The notes beneath the pieces were generated by a model. The model was not told the origin of the DNA. It did no database searches and saw only the letters and a program-made list of their open reading frames with translations. From positions 186,001 through 250,000 of the forward strand of contig NZ_NEJH01000002.1 in the NCBI RefSeq assembly GCF_002113025.1: DNA of 64,000 nucleotides, written 5' to 3'. This document shows, piece by piece, positions 54,493 through 63,998 of the stretch (positions are counted from its first letter, which is position 1; every line of letters begins with the position of its first letter). The position numbers and the translations under genes were made by a program. The DNA is from Pseudomonas sp. B28(2017). GTDB lineage: Bacteria > Pseudomonadota > Gammaproteobacteria > Pseudomonadales > Pseudomonadaceae.

Positions 54493-56265
54493 ATGTGCGG
54501 ATTAGCTGGCGAGTTACGTTTTGATCATCAACCTGCAAACCTTGCAGCCGTTGAACGAATCACCCATCACCTGGCCCCTCGCGGCCCCAACGCGTGGGGC
54601 TTTCACAGCCAGGGGCCGGTTGCCCTGGGCCATCGGCGCCTGAAAATCATGGACCTGTCGGACGGCTCTGCGCAGCCGATGGTCGACCAACAACTGGGCC
54701 TGTCCCTGGCCTTCAACGGCGCGGTCTACAACTTTCCTGAACTGCGCACCGAGCTTGAAAGCCTGGGTTACGCCTTCTATTCCGGTGGCGACACCGAAGT
54801 GTTGCTCAAGGGTTATCACGCCTGGGGCGAAGCCTTGCTGCCGAAACTCAATGGCATGTTTGCCTTTGCTGTTTGGGAGCGCGATGCCCAATGCCTGTTC
54901 ATCGCCCGCGACCGTCTCGGCGTGAAACCGTTGTACCTGTCACGCACCGGCCAGCGCCTGCGCTTTGCTTCCGCGCTGCCGGCATTACTCAAGGGCGGCG
55001 ACATCAATCCGGTTCTCGATCCGGTAGCGCTCAATCATTATCTGAATTTCCACGCAGTGGTCCCGGCACCGCGCACCTTGCTGATGGGTATTGATAAACT
55101 GCCGCCGGCCACCTGGATGCGCATCGAAGCCGATGGTCGCACCGAGCAGAAAACCTGGTGGACCCTGCCCTACGGCCCCCATGCCGATGAAATGAACCTG
55201 ACCCTCGAAGACTGGCGCGACCGTGTGCTCGACAGCACCCGCGAAGCGGTAGCGATTCGTCAGCGTGCAGCAGTGGATGTCGGCGTGCTGCTGTCCGGCG
55301 GCGTCGATTCAAGCCTGCTGGTGGGCTTGTTACGGGAAGTCGGCGTGGACAACCTGTCGACCTTCTCCATCGGCTTCCAGGATGCCGGTGGCGAGCGCGG
55401 TGACGAGTTCCAGTATTCGGACCTGATCGCCAAACACTATGGCACCCGGCACCACCAATTACGCATCGATGAAAAAGAGATCATCGAACAGTTGCCCGCC
55501 GCGTTCAGGGCCATGAGCGAACCGATGGTCAGCCATGACTGCATCGCCTTCTACCTGTTGTCACGGGAAGTGGCCAAGCATTGCAAGGTGGTACAGAGCG
55601 GCCAGGGCGCGGATGAGCTGTTCGCCGGTTACCACTGGTATCCGCAAGTGGACGGTGCGAGTGATCCGTATGCCGCGTACCGCGAAGCGTTTTTCGACCG
55701 TAGTTACGACGACTACGCCGCCACCGTACAACCGAAATGGCTGACCGCGAATGACGCCGCCGGTGACTTCGTCAAAGCCCATTTCGCCCAGCACGGTGCC
55801 GATGCGGCGGTGGACAAGGCCTTGCGTCTGGACAGTACGGTGATGCTGGTGGACGACCCGGTCAAACGTGTCGACAACATGACCATGGCCTGGGGCCTGG
55901 AAGCACGCACGCCGTTTCTCGACTACCGCCTGGTGGAGTTGTCGGCACGGATTCCGGGGCGCTTCAAACTGCCGGACGGCGGCAAGCAGGTCTTGAAAGA
56001 AGCTGCGCGCCAAGTGATTCCCGGTGAAGTGATCGACCGCAAGAAAGGTTATTTCCCGGTGCCGGGGCTCAAGCATTTGCAGGGCGATACGCTGGAATGG
56101 GTGCGCGAATTGCTGCTCGATCCCAGCCAGGATCGCGGACTGTTCAACCCGGCGATGCTCGACCGCCTGCTGACGGATCCACAGGGACAATTGACGCCGT
56201 TGCGCGGTTCGAAGCTGTGGCAACTGGCGGCCCTCAACCTGTGGCTCAGCGAACAAGGAATCTGA
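54493..56265 (+). CDS. asnO: N-acetylglutaminylglutamine amidotransferase (AsnO-like)
   Basis: A 590-residue asparagine-synthetase-type amidotransferase. The mature N-terminal Cys2 (MCGLAG) is the glutaminase nucleophile, and the ATP-pyrophosphatase motif SGGVDSS is at 268-274. The start MCGLAG sets the true ATG at 54493, with AAGGA seven bases upstream. The trio with ngg and an M42 peptidase identifies the osmolyte pathway that makes N-acetylglutaminylglutamine amide under osmotic stress. Confidence 0.93.
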   Translation: MCGLAGELRFDHQPANLAAVERITHHLAPRGPNAWGFHSQGPVALGHRRLKIMDLSDGSAQPMVDQQLGLSLAFNGAVYNFPELRTELESLGYAFYSGGDTEVLLKGYHAWGEALLPKLNGMFAFAVWERDAQCLFIARDRLGVKPLYLSRTGQRLRFASALPALLKGGDINPVLDPVALNHYLNFHAVVPAPRTLLMGIDKLPPATWMRIEADGRTEQKTWWTLPYGPHADEMNLTLEDWRDRVLDSTREAVAIRQRAAVDVGVLLSGGVDSSLLVGLLREVGVDNLSTFSIGFQDAGGERGDEFQYSDLIAKHYGTRHHQLRIDEKEIIEQLPAAFRAMSEPMVSHDCIAFYLLSREVAKHCKVVQSGQGADELFAGYHWYPQVDGASDPYAAYREAFFDRSYDDYAATVQPKWLTANDAAGDFVKAHFAQHGADAAVDKALRLDSTVMLVDDPVKRVDNMTMAWGLEARTPFLDYRLVELSARIPGRFKLPDGGKQVLKEAARQVIPGEVIDRKKGYFPVPGLKHLQGDTLEWVRELLLDPSQDRGLFNPAMLDRLLTDPQGQLTPLRGSKLWQLAALNLWLSEQGI

Positions 56266-56268
56266 CCG

Positions 56269-58017
56269 ATGAAATCTCATGCCACGGCTTTCAGCCAACG
56301 CCTGTTGCGCGGCCAGTCACCTTCCTACGAACGCTTGCAGGCTCGTCTGGCCGAGGATGGCAGTGAACTCGGCGGGGCGCCGATTGCCGTGCATTGCGGC
56401 TGGGGCCGCTTGCTGATCGGCCACACCTTTGTCGATGCCGCGAGCCTCGCCGGGGAGTTGCTCAATGAGCAGCCCGGCGAGCGGGACATTGCGCTGTACG
56501 TCGCCGCGCCCCAGCAAATACTGGGGCTGGAGCCGACACAGCTGTTTCTCGACCCGTCCGATACCTTGCGTCTGTGGTTCAGCGATTACCGTCAAGCGAC
56601 CCGGGTGTTTCGCGGGTTCCGCATTCGACGCGCGCAAAACGAGGCCGACTGGCAGGCGATCAATCAGCTGTATCAAGCGCGTGGCATGCTGCCGATCGAC
56701 GCCACCCTGCTCACTGCGCGTCACCTTGGCGGCCCGGTGTACTGGCTGGCCGAAGACGAGGACAGCGGCGCGGTCATCGGTAGCGTCATGGGTCTCAACC
56801 ACCACAAGGCCTTCAACGATCCGGAAAACGGCAGCAGCCTGTGGTGCCTGGCGGTCGACCCGCATTGTGCGCGGCCGGGTGTCGGTGAAGTGCTGGTGCG
56901 GCATCTGATCGAGCACTTCATGAGTCGCGGGCTCGCTTGCCTCGACCTGTCCGTACTGCACGACAACCGTCAGGCGAAGAACCTTTACGCCAAGCTCGGT
57001 TTTCGCAACCTGATGACCTTCGCCATCAAGCGCAAGAACGGCATCAATCAACCACTGTTTCTCGGGCCCGGCCCGGAGGCCGCGTTCAACCCATATGCGA
57101 GGATCATTGTCGAGGAGGCACACCGTCGCGGCATCGATGTGCAAGTCGATGACGCCGACGCCGGGATGTTCACCCTCAGCCATGGCGGGCGCCGGGTACG
57201 CTGCCGTGAATCCCTGAGCGACCTGACCAGTGCCATCAGCATGAGCCTGTGCCAGGACAAAAGCCTGACCCACAAAGTGCTCAAGGCTGCCGGGTTGAAC
57301 CTGCCGGCGCAGCAACTGTCCGGTACCGCCGATGACAATCTGGCGTTCCTCGATGAGCACATCAGAGTGGTGGTCAAACCGCTGGATGGCGAACAGGGCC
57401 AAGGCGTGGCGGTGGATTTGCAGACCATCGAAGACGTCCAGCAAGCCATCGAGGCGGCCCGCCACTTTGACAGCCGCGTGCTGCTGGAAAGCTTTCACCA
57501 AGGCCTCGACCTGCGGATCCTGGTGATCGGTTTTGAAGTGGTCGCCGCTGCGATTCGCCGCCCCGCCGAAGTGGTGGGTGATGGTCAGCACTCCATCGGC
57601 GCGCTGATCGAAGCCCAGAGCCGGCGCCGACAAGCGGCCACGGGCGGTGAAAGCAAGATCCCTCTTGATCACGAGACCCGGCGCACCTTGAATGCAGCCG
57701 GTCATGACTACAACAGCATTCTTCCGGCCGGCGAGCGTTTATTCGTACGACGTACGGCGAATCTACACACCGGCGGGACACTCGAGGACGTCACTGCAAT
57801 TCTGCACCCGACGCTGGCAAATGCCGCCATCCGCGCCGCGCGGGCGCTGGACATACCCGTGGTCGGCCTGGATTTGATGGTGCCCGCCGCCGATCAGCCC
57901 GAATACGTGTTTATCGAAGCCAACGAACGCGCCGGGCTGGCTAACCACGAACCGCAGCCAACGGCTGAGCGGTTTGTGGATTTGTTGTTTCCGCATAGTC
58001 AGCCGGTGGTCTCTTAG
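56269..58017 (+). CDS. ngg: N-acetylglutaminylglutamine synthetase
   Basis: A 582-residue fusion of a GNAT acetyltransferase (about 115-255, with LWCLAVDPHCARPGVGEVLV) and a C-terminal ATP-grasp ligase (about 300-575, with VVVKPLDGEQGQGVAVDL). It should acetylate and ligate glutamine to form N-acetylglutaminylglutamine, the substrate of the amidotransferase whose stop ends three bases upstream. The two are plainly one operon. Confidence 0.93.
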   Translation: MKSHATAFSQRLLRGQSPSYERLQARLAEDGSELGGAPIAVHCGWGRLLIGHTFVDAASLAGELLNEQPGERDIALYVAAPQQILGLEPTQLFLDPSDTLRLWFSDYRQATRVFRGFRIRRAQNEADWQAINQLYQARGMLPIDATLLTARHLGGPVYWLAEDEDSGAVIGSVMGLNHHKAFNDPENGSSLWCLAVDPHCARPGVGEVLVRHLIEHFMSRGLACLDLSVLHDNRQAKNLYAKLGFRNLMTFAIKRKNGINQPLFLGPGPEAAFNPYARIIVEEAHRRGIDVQVDDADAGMFTLSHGGRRVRCRESLSDLTSAISMSLCQDKSLTHKVLKAAGLNLPAQQLSGTADDNLAFLDEHIRVVVKPLDGEQGQGVAVDLQTIEDVQQAIEAARHFDSRVLLESFHQGLDLRILVIGFEVVAAAIRRPAEVVGDGQHSIGALIEAQSRRRQAATGGESKIPLDHETRRTLNAAGHDYNSILPAGERLFVRRTANLHTGGTLEDVTAILHPTLANAAIRAARALDIPVVGLDLMVPAADQPEYVFIEANERAGLANHEPQPTAERFVDLLFPHSQPVVS

Positions 58018-58040
58018 TTCTGTACTGTCTGGACTGGCTC

Positions 58041-58107
58041 CATCGCGAGCAGGCTCGCTCCCACTTTGGAATGCGCTCGAATGTGGGAGCGAGCCTGCTC
58101 GCGAAGG
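58041..58107. repeat. REPIN
   Basis: CATCGCGAGCAGGCTCGCTC and its complement GAGCGAGCCTGCTCGCGAAG lie about 27 bases apart in the 158-base gap between ngg and the M42 peptidase, so it sits inside the osmolyte gene set. Confidence 0.93.
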
Positions 58108-58175
58108 CGGCCTGACAGACAGCCACAAACCTTCTCATCGAAACCATCGATGGCCTCAACTCATCAGGAGTTTCC

Positions 58176-59366
58176 ATGACCAGCAAAATTCCCGAACCGG
58201 ACCTCGGTTACCTGCAAAAAGTGCTGCTGGAAATGCTCGCCATTCCCAGCCCCACCGGGTTCACCGACACCATCGTGCGCTACGTCGCCGAACGCCTTGA
58301 AGAACTGGGCATTCCCTTCGAAATGACCCGCCGCGGCACCATTCGCGCCACGCTCAAGGGCAAGAAGAACAGCCCTGACCGCGCCGTTTCCGCCCACCTG
58401 GACACCATCGGCGCGGCGGTGCGGGCGGTGAAGGACAACGGCCGTCTGACCCTCGCGCCAGTCGGCTGCTGGTCCAGCCGCTTCGCCGAAGGCAGTCGGG
58501 TCAGCCTGTTTACCGACAACGGTGTGATCCGCGGCAGCGTCTTGCCGTTGATGGCGTCCGGACACGCGTTCAATACCGCCGTGGATGAGCTGCCGATCAG
58601 TTGGGATCACATCGAATTGCGTCTGGACGCCTACTGCGCCACCCGCGCCGACTGCGAATCCCTGGGCATCAGCGTCGGCGATTTCGTCGCCTTCGACCCG
58701 CTACCGGAGTTTACCGAAAGCGGCCACATCAGCGCCCGCCACCTCGACGACAAGGCCGGGGTGGCCGCGCTGCTGACGGCGCTCAAAGCCATCGTCGACA
58801 GTGGCCAGGACCTGATGATCGACTGCCATCCGCTGTTCACCATCACCGAGGAAACCGGCAGTGGCGCCGCGGCGGCATTGCCCTGGGACGTCAGTGAATT
58901 CGTCGGCATCGACATCGCACCGGTCGCGACTGGCCAACACTCCAGTGAGCACGCGGTGAGCATCGCGATGCAGGACTCCGGCGGGCCCTATGACTATCAC
59001 CTGTCGCGCCACCTCCTGCGCCTGGCCGGCGACAACGAGCTGCCGGCACGCCGGGACCTGTTCCGCTACTACTTCAGTGACGCACATTCGGCGGTTACCG
59101 CCGGCCACGACATTCGCACCGCCCTGCTCGCCTTCGGCTGCGATGCCACCCATGGTTACGAACGCACCCATATCGACAGCCTCGCCGCCCTGAGTCGCCT
59201 GCTCGGTGCGTACATCCTCAGCCCGCCAGTGTTTGCCAGCGATGCGCAACCGGCCAAAGGGTCACTGGACCGCTTCAGCCATCAGCTCGAACACGATACC
59301 CAGATGGAAAGCGATACGCGGGTGCCGTCGGTGGACAGCCTGGTGGGGCAGCGGTCGGAGAGTTGA
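58176..59366 (+). CDS. Osmoprotectant NAGGN system M42 family peptidase
   Basis: A 396-residue M42 metallopeptidase-like protein. Candidate metal ligands are in VSAHLDTIG near 69-77, HLDDKAG near 189-195 and TEETGSGAA near 222-230. The start has AGGAG seven bases upstream. In the conserved trio it accompanies the amidotransferase and Ngg and may degrade or trim the dipeptide; its exact reaction is unproven. A REPIN separates it from ngg, so it may also have its own promoter. Confidence 0.9.
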   Translation: MTSKIPEPDLGYLQKVLLEMLAIPSPTGFTDTIVRYVAERLEELGIPFEMTRRGTIRATLKGKKNSPDRAVSAHLDTIGAAVRAVKDNGRLTLAPVGCWSSRFAEGSRVSLFTDNGVIRGSVLPLMASGHAFNTAVDELPISWDHIELRLDAYCATRADCESLGISVGDFVAFDPLPEFTESGHISARHLDDKAGVAALLTALKAIVDSGQDLMIDCHPLFTITEETGSGAAAALPWDVSEFVGIDIAPVATGQHSSEHAVSIAMQDSGGPYDYHLSRHLLRLAGDNELPARRDLFRYYFSDAHSAVTAGHDIRTALLAFGCDATHGYERTHIDSLAALSRLLGAYILSPPVFASDAQPAKGSLDRFSHQLEHDTQMESDTRVPSVDSLVGQRSES

Positions 59367-59493
59367 GTTGAGGATTGTTACTGACCGGGCGATTGCCATC
59401 GCGATGGGGCCTGATTGACCGCACTTTCGCCTCAGGCTAGCCGCAATCACCCAATCGCCGTAGCATCGCGCCATTGATTGAACCGAGGTACCT

Positions 59494-59721
59494 ATGCTGA
59501 TCCCCTACGACCAACTTCAAGTCGACACTCTCACCCGCCTGATCGAGGACTTCGTGACCCGTGACGGGACGGACAATGGTGACGACACGCCACTGGAAAC
59601 CCGCGTGTTACGCGTGCGCCAGGCCTTGACCAAGGGGCAGGCACTGATTGTCTTCGACCCGGAAAGCGAGCAATGCCAACTGATGCTCAAGCACGACGTG
59701 CCCAAGCACCTGTTTGACTGA
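59494..59721 (+). CDS. UPF0270 (YheU-like) protein
   Basis: A 75-residue acidic protein that I recognise as the YheU/UPF0270 family, from MLIPYDQLQVDTLTRLIEDF and DNGDDTPLETRVLRVRQAL. It is conserved in gammaproteobacteria with unknown function. GAGG lies seven bases before the ATG. Confidence 0.92.
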   Translation: MLIPYDQLQVDTLTRLIEDFVTRDGTDNGDDTPLETRVLRVRQALTKGQALIVFDPESEQCQLMLKHDVPKHLFD

Positions 59722-59887
59722 AGTCTTCAGCGTCCCTTGGTTTGCGCCAGTTTTTTCTGGACCTTGAAGTTGCGCGGCCTGCCGCAGGCCTACAATGCTC
59801 CGGCAGCAAACCAATCCGGACTGACAGCCGCAACACACCATGCTGACGGAGAGGTCTGACAAGCCGGATGATTGTAGGGACGATCCG

Positions 59888-60220
59888 TCAGGACGCGGAA
59901 AATCGTGGCCCGAACAGGATGATGCTCGCTCCGAGCACACACAGCGCTACGCCGAGCCAGTCCGAGCCCAGTGGACGAATCCGCTCGACCACGGCCAACC
60001 AGCCGATGGACGCAATGATGTAGATGCCGCCGTAAGCGGCGTAGGCGCGGCCGGCGTAAGCGGCTTCAATACGGGTCAGCAACAGGGCGAACAGGGTCAG
60101 ACTGAGGAGCGCCGGCACCACCCACCACATGCTTTTACCTTGGCGCAGCCACATCCAGAAGGCGAAGCAACCGGCAATTTCGAACAGCGCAGCGAGGAAA
60201 AACCACAGGTAATTGAGCAT
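59888..60220 (-). CDS. YnfA family membrane protein
   Basis: A 110-residue inner-membrane protein with four helices, the size and layout of YnfA (UPF0060), a relative of small multidrug exporters. The family segment [17 protein letters not shown] at about residues 60-76 is clear. The substrate is unknown. It lies downstream of the SDR gene on the same strand. Confidence 0.9.
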   Translation of the reverse strand: MLNYLWFFLAALFEIAGCFAFWMWLRQGKSMWWVVPALLSLTLFALLLTRIEAAYAGRAYAAYGGIYIIASIGWLAVVERIRPLGSDWLGVALCVLGASIILFGPRFSAS

Positions 60221-60284
60221 GCAAGTGTCTCGCGAGGATGGCCGATGGCGGCCACCCTAACCACAGCGTTGCCTGTGAGCAAGA

Positions 60285-61100
60285 TCAGCTTGCGGATTGC
60301 CTGGCCTTGGCGCGCATTTTGTCGGCCATGGCGGTCATTTCGTTGTAGAGCAGTTGCGGGTTCTTCTGCTTGATCGCCCAGGCCATGCGGCCCTGTTCGT
60401 GGGGCAGGATCATGAACTCGCCGGCTGCGACCTGCTGATAGATGTAGTCGGCGATATCGGCGGCGCTGATCGGCGAGCTCTCCAGCAACTTGCCGACCTG
60501 GGCCTTCATGGCCGGTGTCGGGCCGCGAAACGAGTCCAGCAGGTTGGTCTGGAAGAACGAAGGACACACCACATGCACGCCGACTTCCTGATGCGCCAGC
60601 TCGATCAGCAGGCTTTCGGACAACGCCACTACGCCCGCCTTGGCCACGTTGTAGTTGCTCATCGCCGGGCCTTGCATCAGCGCGGCCATGGACGCGATGT
60701 TGATGATCTTGCCTTTGCTTTTTTCCAGCAGCGGCAGGAAAGCCTTGCAGCCCTTGACCACACCCATCAGGTTGATCGCGATCTGCCAGTCCCAGTCCTC
60801 AAGGGACAACTCACTGAAGAAGCCGCCAGAGGCTACACCCGCGTTGTTGACGATGACATCGATGCCGCCGAGCTTGACTTCGCAGGCTTGGGCGAACGCC
60901 GTCAACTGGCTGTAATCGCGCACGTCGCAACGCTGGATAAAACCATCACCACCGGCTTCGCGAACCAGCTTGAGGGTTTCCTGCAAGCCGGGCTCGCTGA
61001 CGTCGGACAAGGCCAGTTGCCAGCCTTCACGCGCCCAGCGCAGCGCGATTTCGCGACCCAGGCCAGAGCCTGCACCAGTGATCATCATGCGATTTTGCAT
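60285..61100 (-). CDS. Short-chain dehydrogenase/reductase
   Basis: A 271-residue classical SDR: nucleotide-binding GAGSGLG at 9-15, NNAG at 85-88, and the catalytic Ser137, Tyr150 and Lys154 (YNVAK). It is an NAD(P)-dependent oxidoreductase of unknown substrate. I chose ATG 61100 because the cofactor motif should sit near the N-terminus; the upstream extension of 62 codons has no SDR character. Confidence 0.9.
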   Translation of the reverse strand: MQNRMMITGAGSGLGREIALRWAREGWQLALSDVSEPGLQETLKLVREAGGDGFIQRCDVRDYSQLTAFAQACEVKLGGIDVIVNNAGVASGGFFSELSLEDWDWQIAINLMGVVKGCKAFLPLLEKSKGKIINIASMAALMQGPAMSNYNVAKAGVVALSESLLIELAHQEVGVHVVCPSFFQTNLLDSFRGPTPAMKAQVGKLLESSPISAADIADYIYQQVAAGEFMILPHEQGRMAWAIKQKNPQLLYNEMTAMADKMRAKARQSAS

Positions 61101-61272
61101 AGCAAACAGCCTTGTTGTTCTCGGAAGATGCATCGAGTGTAGCGAAGGAAATTGCCTGCCCCACGCTCCATCAGATTGCTGAATGGCCCAAGCAAACCGC
61201 GGGAGCGCCTGAAGTAACTGATGCAACAACAAGAACGTTAAAGACCTGTTCGAAATACTTGAAAATAACCTG

Positions 61273-61300
61273 GAATTTTCCTGCAAGCGCGAGAGTCGGA
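61273..61300 (+). promoter_or_regulatory. Possible AlgU-type promoter of the DUF3309 gene
   Basis: GAATTT (61273-61278) and TCGGA (61296-61300) are 17 bases apart, each with one mismatch to the AlgU consensus GAACTT/TCTGA, 85 bases before the DUF3309 start. The match is imperfect and needs a transcription start to be believed. Confidence 0.35.
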
Positions 61301-61385
61301 CTTGTTAAGCAGGTCGAATTTACTTCATTCCCGCTGACCTTGATTGGCATGGTCAATCCACTGCACTTTCGACAAGGAAACAGAC

Positions 61386-61538
61386 ATGGGCACAATACTG
61401 ATCATCATTCTGATCCTGTTACTGATCGGTGGTTTGCCGGTCTTCCCACACTCCAGAAGTTGGGGTTATGGCCCATCCGGAATCCTCGGCGTGGTGTTGG
61501 TGGTACTGTTGATCCTGCTCTTGCTCGGCCGAATATAA
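61386..61538 (+). CDS. DUF3309 family small membrane protein
   Basis: A 50-residue protein with two hydrophobic helices (about 2-16 and 32-48) around the loop GLPVFPHSRSWGYGPSG, the diagnostic DUF3309 pattern. Its function is unknown; small proteins of this kind are often stress induced. CAAGGA lies eight bases before the ATG. It has its own terminator. Confidence 0.88.
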   Translation: MGTILIIILILLLIGGLPVFPHSRSWGYGPSGILGVVLVVLLILLLLGRI

Positions 61539-61554
61539 AAATACGCCAGGCAAA

Positions 61555-61581
61555 AAAAGAGGCCCTTGAAGGGCCTCTTTT
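61555..61581. terminator. Bidirectional terminator
   Basis: AAAAGAGGCCC and GGGCCTCTTTT form an 11-bp stem around TTGAA, with A-rich and T-rich flanks. It can stop the DUF3309 transcript and the opposing LTA-synthase-like gene, whose stop lies 16 bases to its right. Confidence 0.93.
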
Positions 61582-61596
61582 CTATTGCGTCACAAC

Positions 61597-63690
61597 TTAC
61601 TGCGGCGTGCCGTGAACGACACCGGCGGTGTTGTCCAGCAGGCTCTTGGTCGCGGTTTGCAGGAACGCTTCGAGCTTGAGTTTCAACTCGGCGGTACGCG
61701 GTGCATCGTCAATAATCTCGGCGTGCGCCGTAGCGCCCATTTCATACTGGTACAACTTTGGCGCCATGTCCTTTTCCTTCGGCAACACCAGGATCTGGTC
61801 GTCGCTGAGGATGGCCGTGGTCTGCTCGTTACCCGAAGGTTTGATCACACCAAAACCCTTGTCGCCCTCAGGCAGGTTGAGCAGGTCGCGGCCCCAGCAT
61901 TGCTGGCGGGTTTCGCCACCCAGGCGGCCCATGATGGTCGGTACGATGTCGATCTGGGTGCCCACGGTGTGGTCACGCTGGCCGAACTTCTCCTGGATGC
62001 CCGGTGCGATCATCAGCATCGGGATGTTGAAGCGGCCCAGGTCCATTTCGGTAATCTGCTGTTCGTTGCCAAAACCGTGGTCACCGACAATGATGAACAG
62101 GGTTTCCTTGAAGTACGGCTCCTTGCGGGCCTTTTCAAAGAACTGGCCCAGCGCCCAGTCCGCATAACGCATGGCGGTCAAGTGCTCGTTCAGGGTGCCG
62201 CGATTGGTCACGCGCTCGACCGGCAATGGCGTCGGCAAGGCGTATGGCGTGTGGTTGGACAGGGTTTGCAGCAACGCATAGAACGGCTTGCCGTTTTCCC
62301 GCGCCTTGAGCTCTTGCAGGCTGCGATCGAACATATCCTGGTCGGACACGCCCCAGGTCGGGTCGGAAAACACCGGGTTAACGAAGTCGTTACGGCCGAT
62401 GAAGTTGGTCATGCCCTGGTTGCTGAAGAACCCCGACTGGTTGTCCCAGGCAAAATCGCCGTTGTAGACATACACGTCGTCATAGTGACGGGCGCTGAGC
62501 AATTGCGGCAGCCCAGACAGCTTGTGGCTGCCTTCCGGAGTCTGCATCAGGTATTCGAAACCCGGCAGGTTCGGGAAGCAACCCATGGTGGCAAACATAC
62601 CCTGGTGGGTATGGGTACCGTTGGAGAAGAAGCGGTCGAACATCAGGCCCTCCTTCGACAGTTTGTCGAGGTACGGCGTGATGTTGTCCGGGCCACCCAA
62701 CGCTCCGACCGAGTGACCGGCCATGCTTTCCATCAGGATCACCACGACGTTCTTGATCGGCAGCGTCTTGTCGACCGGTGGCGTGTAGTCACGACGTACG
62801 GCGGCAATGTCGGCCTCGACCAGTTTTTCGTCCGGCAGCACCAACATGTCACGCACGATTTGCTGGGCTTGCTCCTGCGGCAAGGTGGCCTTCCAGATGT
62901 TGTCGCGTTCCTCGGACATCCGGCTCTTGGCAGCCGCCACCAATTGCAGGGTACCGTTGAGGCCCAACTGGTTGGCGAAAATCGAGTTGGTGGTGTAGAC
63001 GTCACCCCAACGCAATGGCGGGCCTTGGCGCAGGGTGCCACGTGCGGCAACCACGCAGATCAGCAGGCACACCACGAATACCGCAATTCGCGCATACCAT
63101 GGGGCCACCTGGCGCGTGCCGATGCTGCCGCCACTGAATGGGCCACGGGGACGGGTTGCACGGTCGGCGCCCTTGAATGCCAGGCTCAGGATCCAGGTGC
63201 CCACGGCCCATGCCAGCAGGTAGCGAACCACCGGGAAACCGTACCAGAGCATGCTCATCACGGTTTTAGGGTCTTCCTTGACGTACTGGAAGACCAGGCC
63301 GTTGAGGCGCTGGTGGAATTCACGGTAGAAGTCCATTTCCATCAGGCCCAGGAACAGCGCGATGCTGGAGACGATCGTCAGCCAAAGACGGAACAGCCCG
63401 CGTGCGGCCATGGCCCGGGCGCTGAACAATGCCAGCAGCAACGGGATACTCAGATAGACCACCAGACGCACGTCGAAACGCAGACCATTGGCGAATGCCT
63501 CGAGGAAGGTCGAGGCCGGTGTGTCGAGGATCATCGAGCGGTTGTAAACCAGCAGCGCGACGCGCAGCAGGCTGAACATGACCATCATGACCAAGGCACA
63601 CAACAGCGTGTAGGCCAGATGCGATTTGACGGTCGGTTGCAGCAGGCGACTAGAGGCTCGCTGCTGATTCAGGGCGTCCGGGATTGCCAT
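61597..63690 (-). CDS. LTA synthase family membrane sulfatase (phosphoglycerol transferase)
   Basis: A 697-residue inner-membrane protein with about five N-terminal helices (to about residue 220) and a periplasmic alkaline-phosphatase/sulfatase domain. The nucleophile segment FFSNGTHTHQG holds the catalytic Thr, and VGDHGFGNEQ is a metal-ligand motif. LtaS-like proteins in Gram-negatives transfer phosphoglycerol to periplasmic glucans (OpgB type) or lipids; the acceptor is not known here. Confidence 0.93.
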   Translation of the reverse strand: MAIPDALNQQRASSRLLQPTVKSHLAYTLLCALVMMVMFSLLRVALLVYNRSMILDTPASTFLEAFANGLRFDVRLVVYLSIPLLLALFSARAMAARGLFRLWLTIVSSIALFLGLMEMDFYREFHQRLNGLVFQYVKEDPKTVMSMLWYGFPVVRYLLAWAVGTWILSLAFKGADRATRPRGPFSGGSIGTRQVAPWYARIAVFVVCLLICVVAARGTLRQGPPLRWGDVYTTNSIFANQLGLNGTLQLVAAAKSRMSEERDNIWKATLPQEQAQQIVRDMLVLPDEKLVEADIAAVRRDYTPPVDKTLPIKNVVVILMESMAGHSVGALGGPDNITPYLDKLSKEGLMFDRFFSNGTHTHQGMFATMGCFPNLPGFEYLMQTPEGSHKLSGLPQLLSARHYDDVYVYNGDFAWDNQSGFFSNQGMTNFIGRNDFVNPVFSDPTWGVSDQDMFDRSLQELKARENGKPFYALLQTLSNHTPYALPTPLPVERVTNRGTLNEHLTAMRYADWALGQFFEKARKEPYFKETLFIIVGDHGFGNEQQITEMDLGRFNIPMLMIAPGIQEKFGQRDHTVGTQIDIVPTIMGRLGGETRQQCWGRDLLNLPEGDKGFGVIKPSGNEQTTAILSDDQILVLPKEKDMAPKLYQYEMGATAHAEIIDDAPRTAELKLKLEAFLQTATKSLLDNTAGVVHGTPQ

Positions 63691-63977
63691 GTCGTTTTAG
63701 GACCCATTGGAAGTTTAAGTTTCGAAAATACAGCTGCGCCTTGCCCTCTTTTCAGCCCGTAACAAGGCCCGGGGTTTGCGAGGTGCGCAAATGTTGCACG
63801 ATCAACGGCTGCATTGCCATTGATTACTACCCTCATCCCGACTCTTTCATCCTGCATTCAGGGCTATGCAGCGTGTGGCGGGAGAGCCGGCGAATTGTCT
63901 TGGAGAGTTGGTGAAAATTTCGTGCAACGCATATTCGGAAACAAATTAAAGCGCCCGCCCCCCGTCAAAAACGCAAA
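63691..63977. other. Upstream region of the LTA-synthase-like gene
   Basis: About 290 bases without a supported gene, which should hold the promoter of the leftward sulfatase gene. Nothing else is recognised. Confidence 0.45.
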
Positions 63978-63998
63978 CGCCCCGAACCGGTCGGGGCG
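63978..63998 (-). terminator. Terminator of a gene beyond the window
   Basis: An 8-bp stem CGCCCCGA/TCGGGGCG with a five-base loop, followed on the minus strand by a T-rich stretch. It should end a leftward transcript from a gene to the right of the window edge. Confidence 0.75.

Noticed and set aside
61585..63762. A very long frame on the + strand opposite the LTA-synthase-like gene
   Set aside because: It mirrors a full-length, motif-bearing gene on the minus strand. Its residues are Gln/His/Arg/Val rich as expected from antisense reading of GC-rich codons, and it has no domain.
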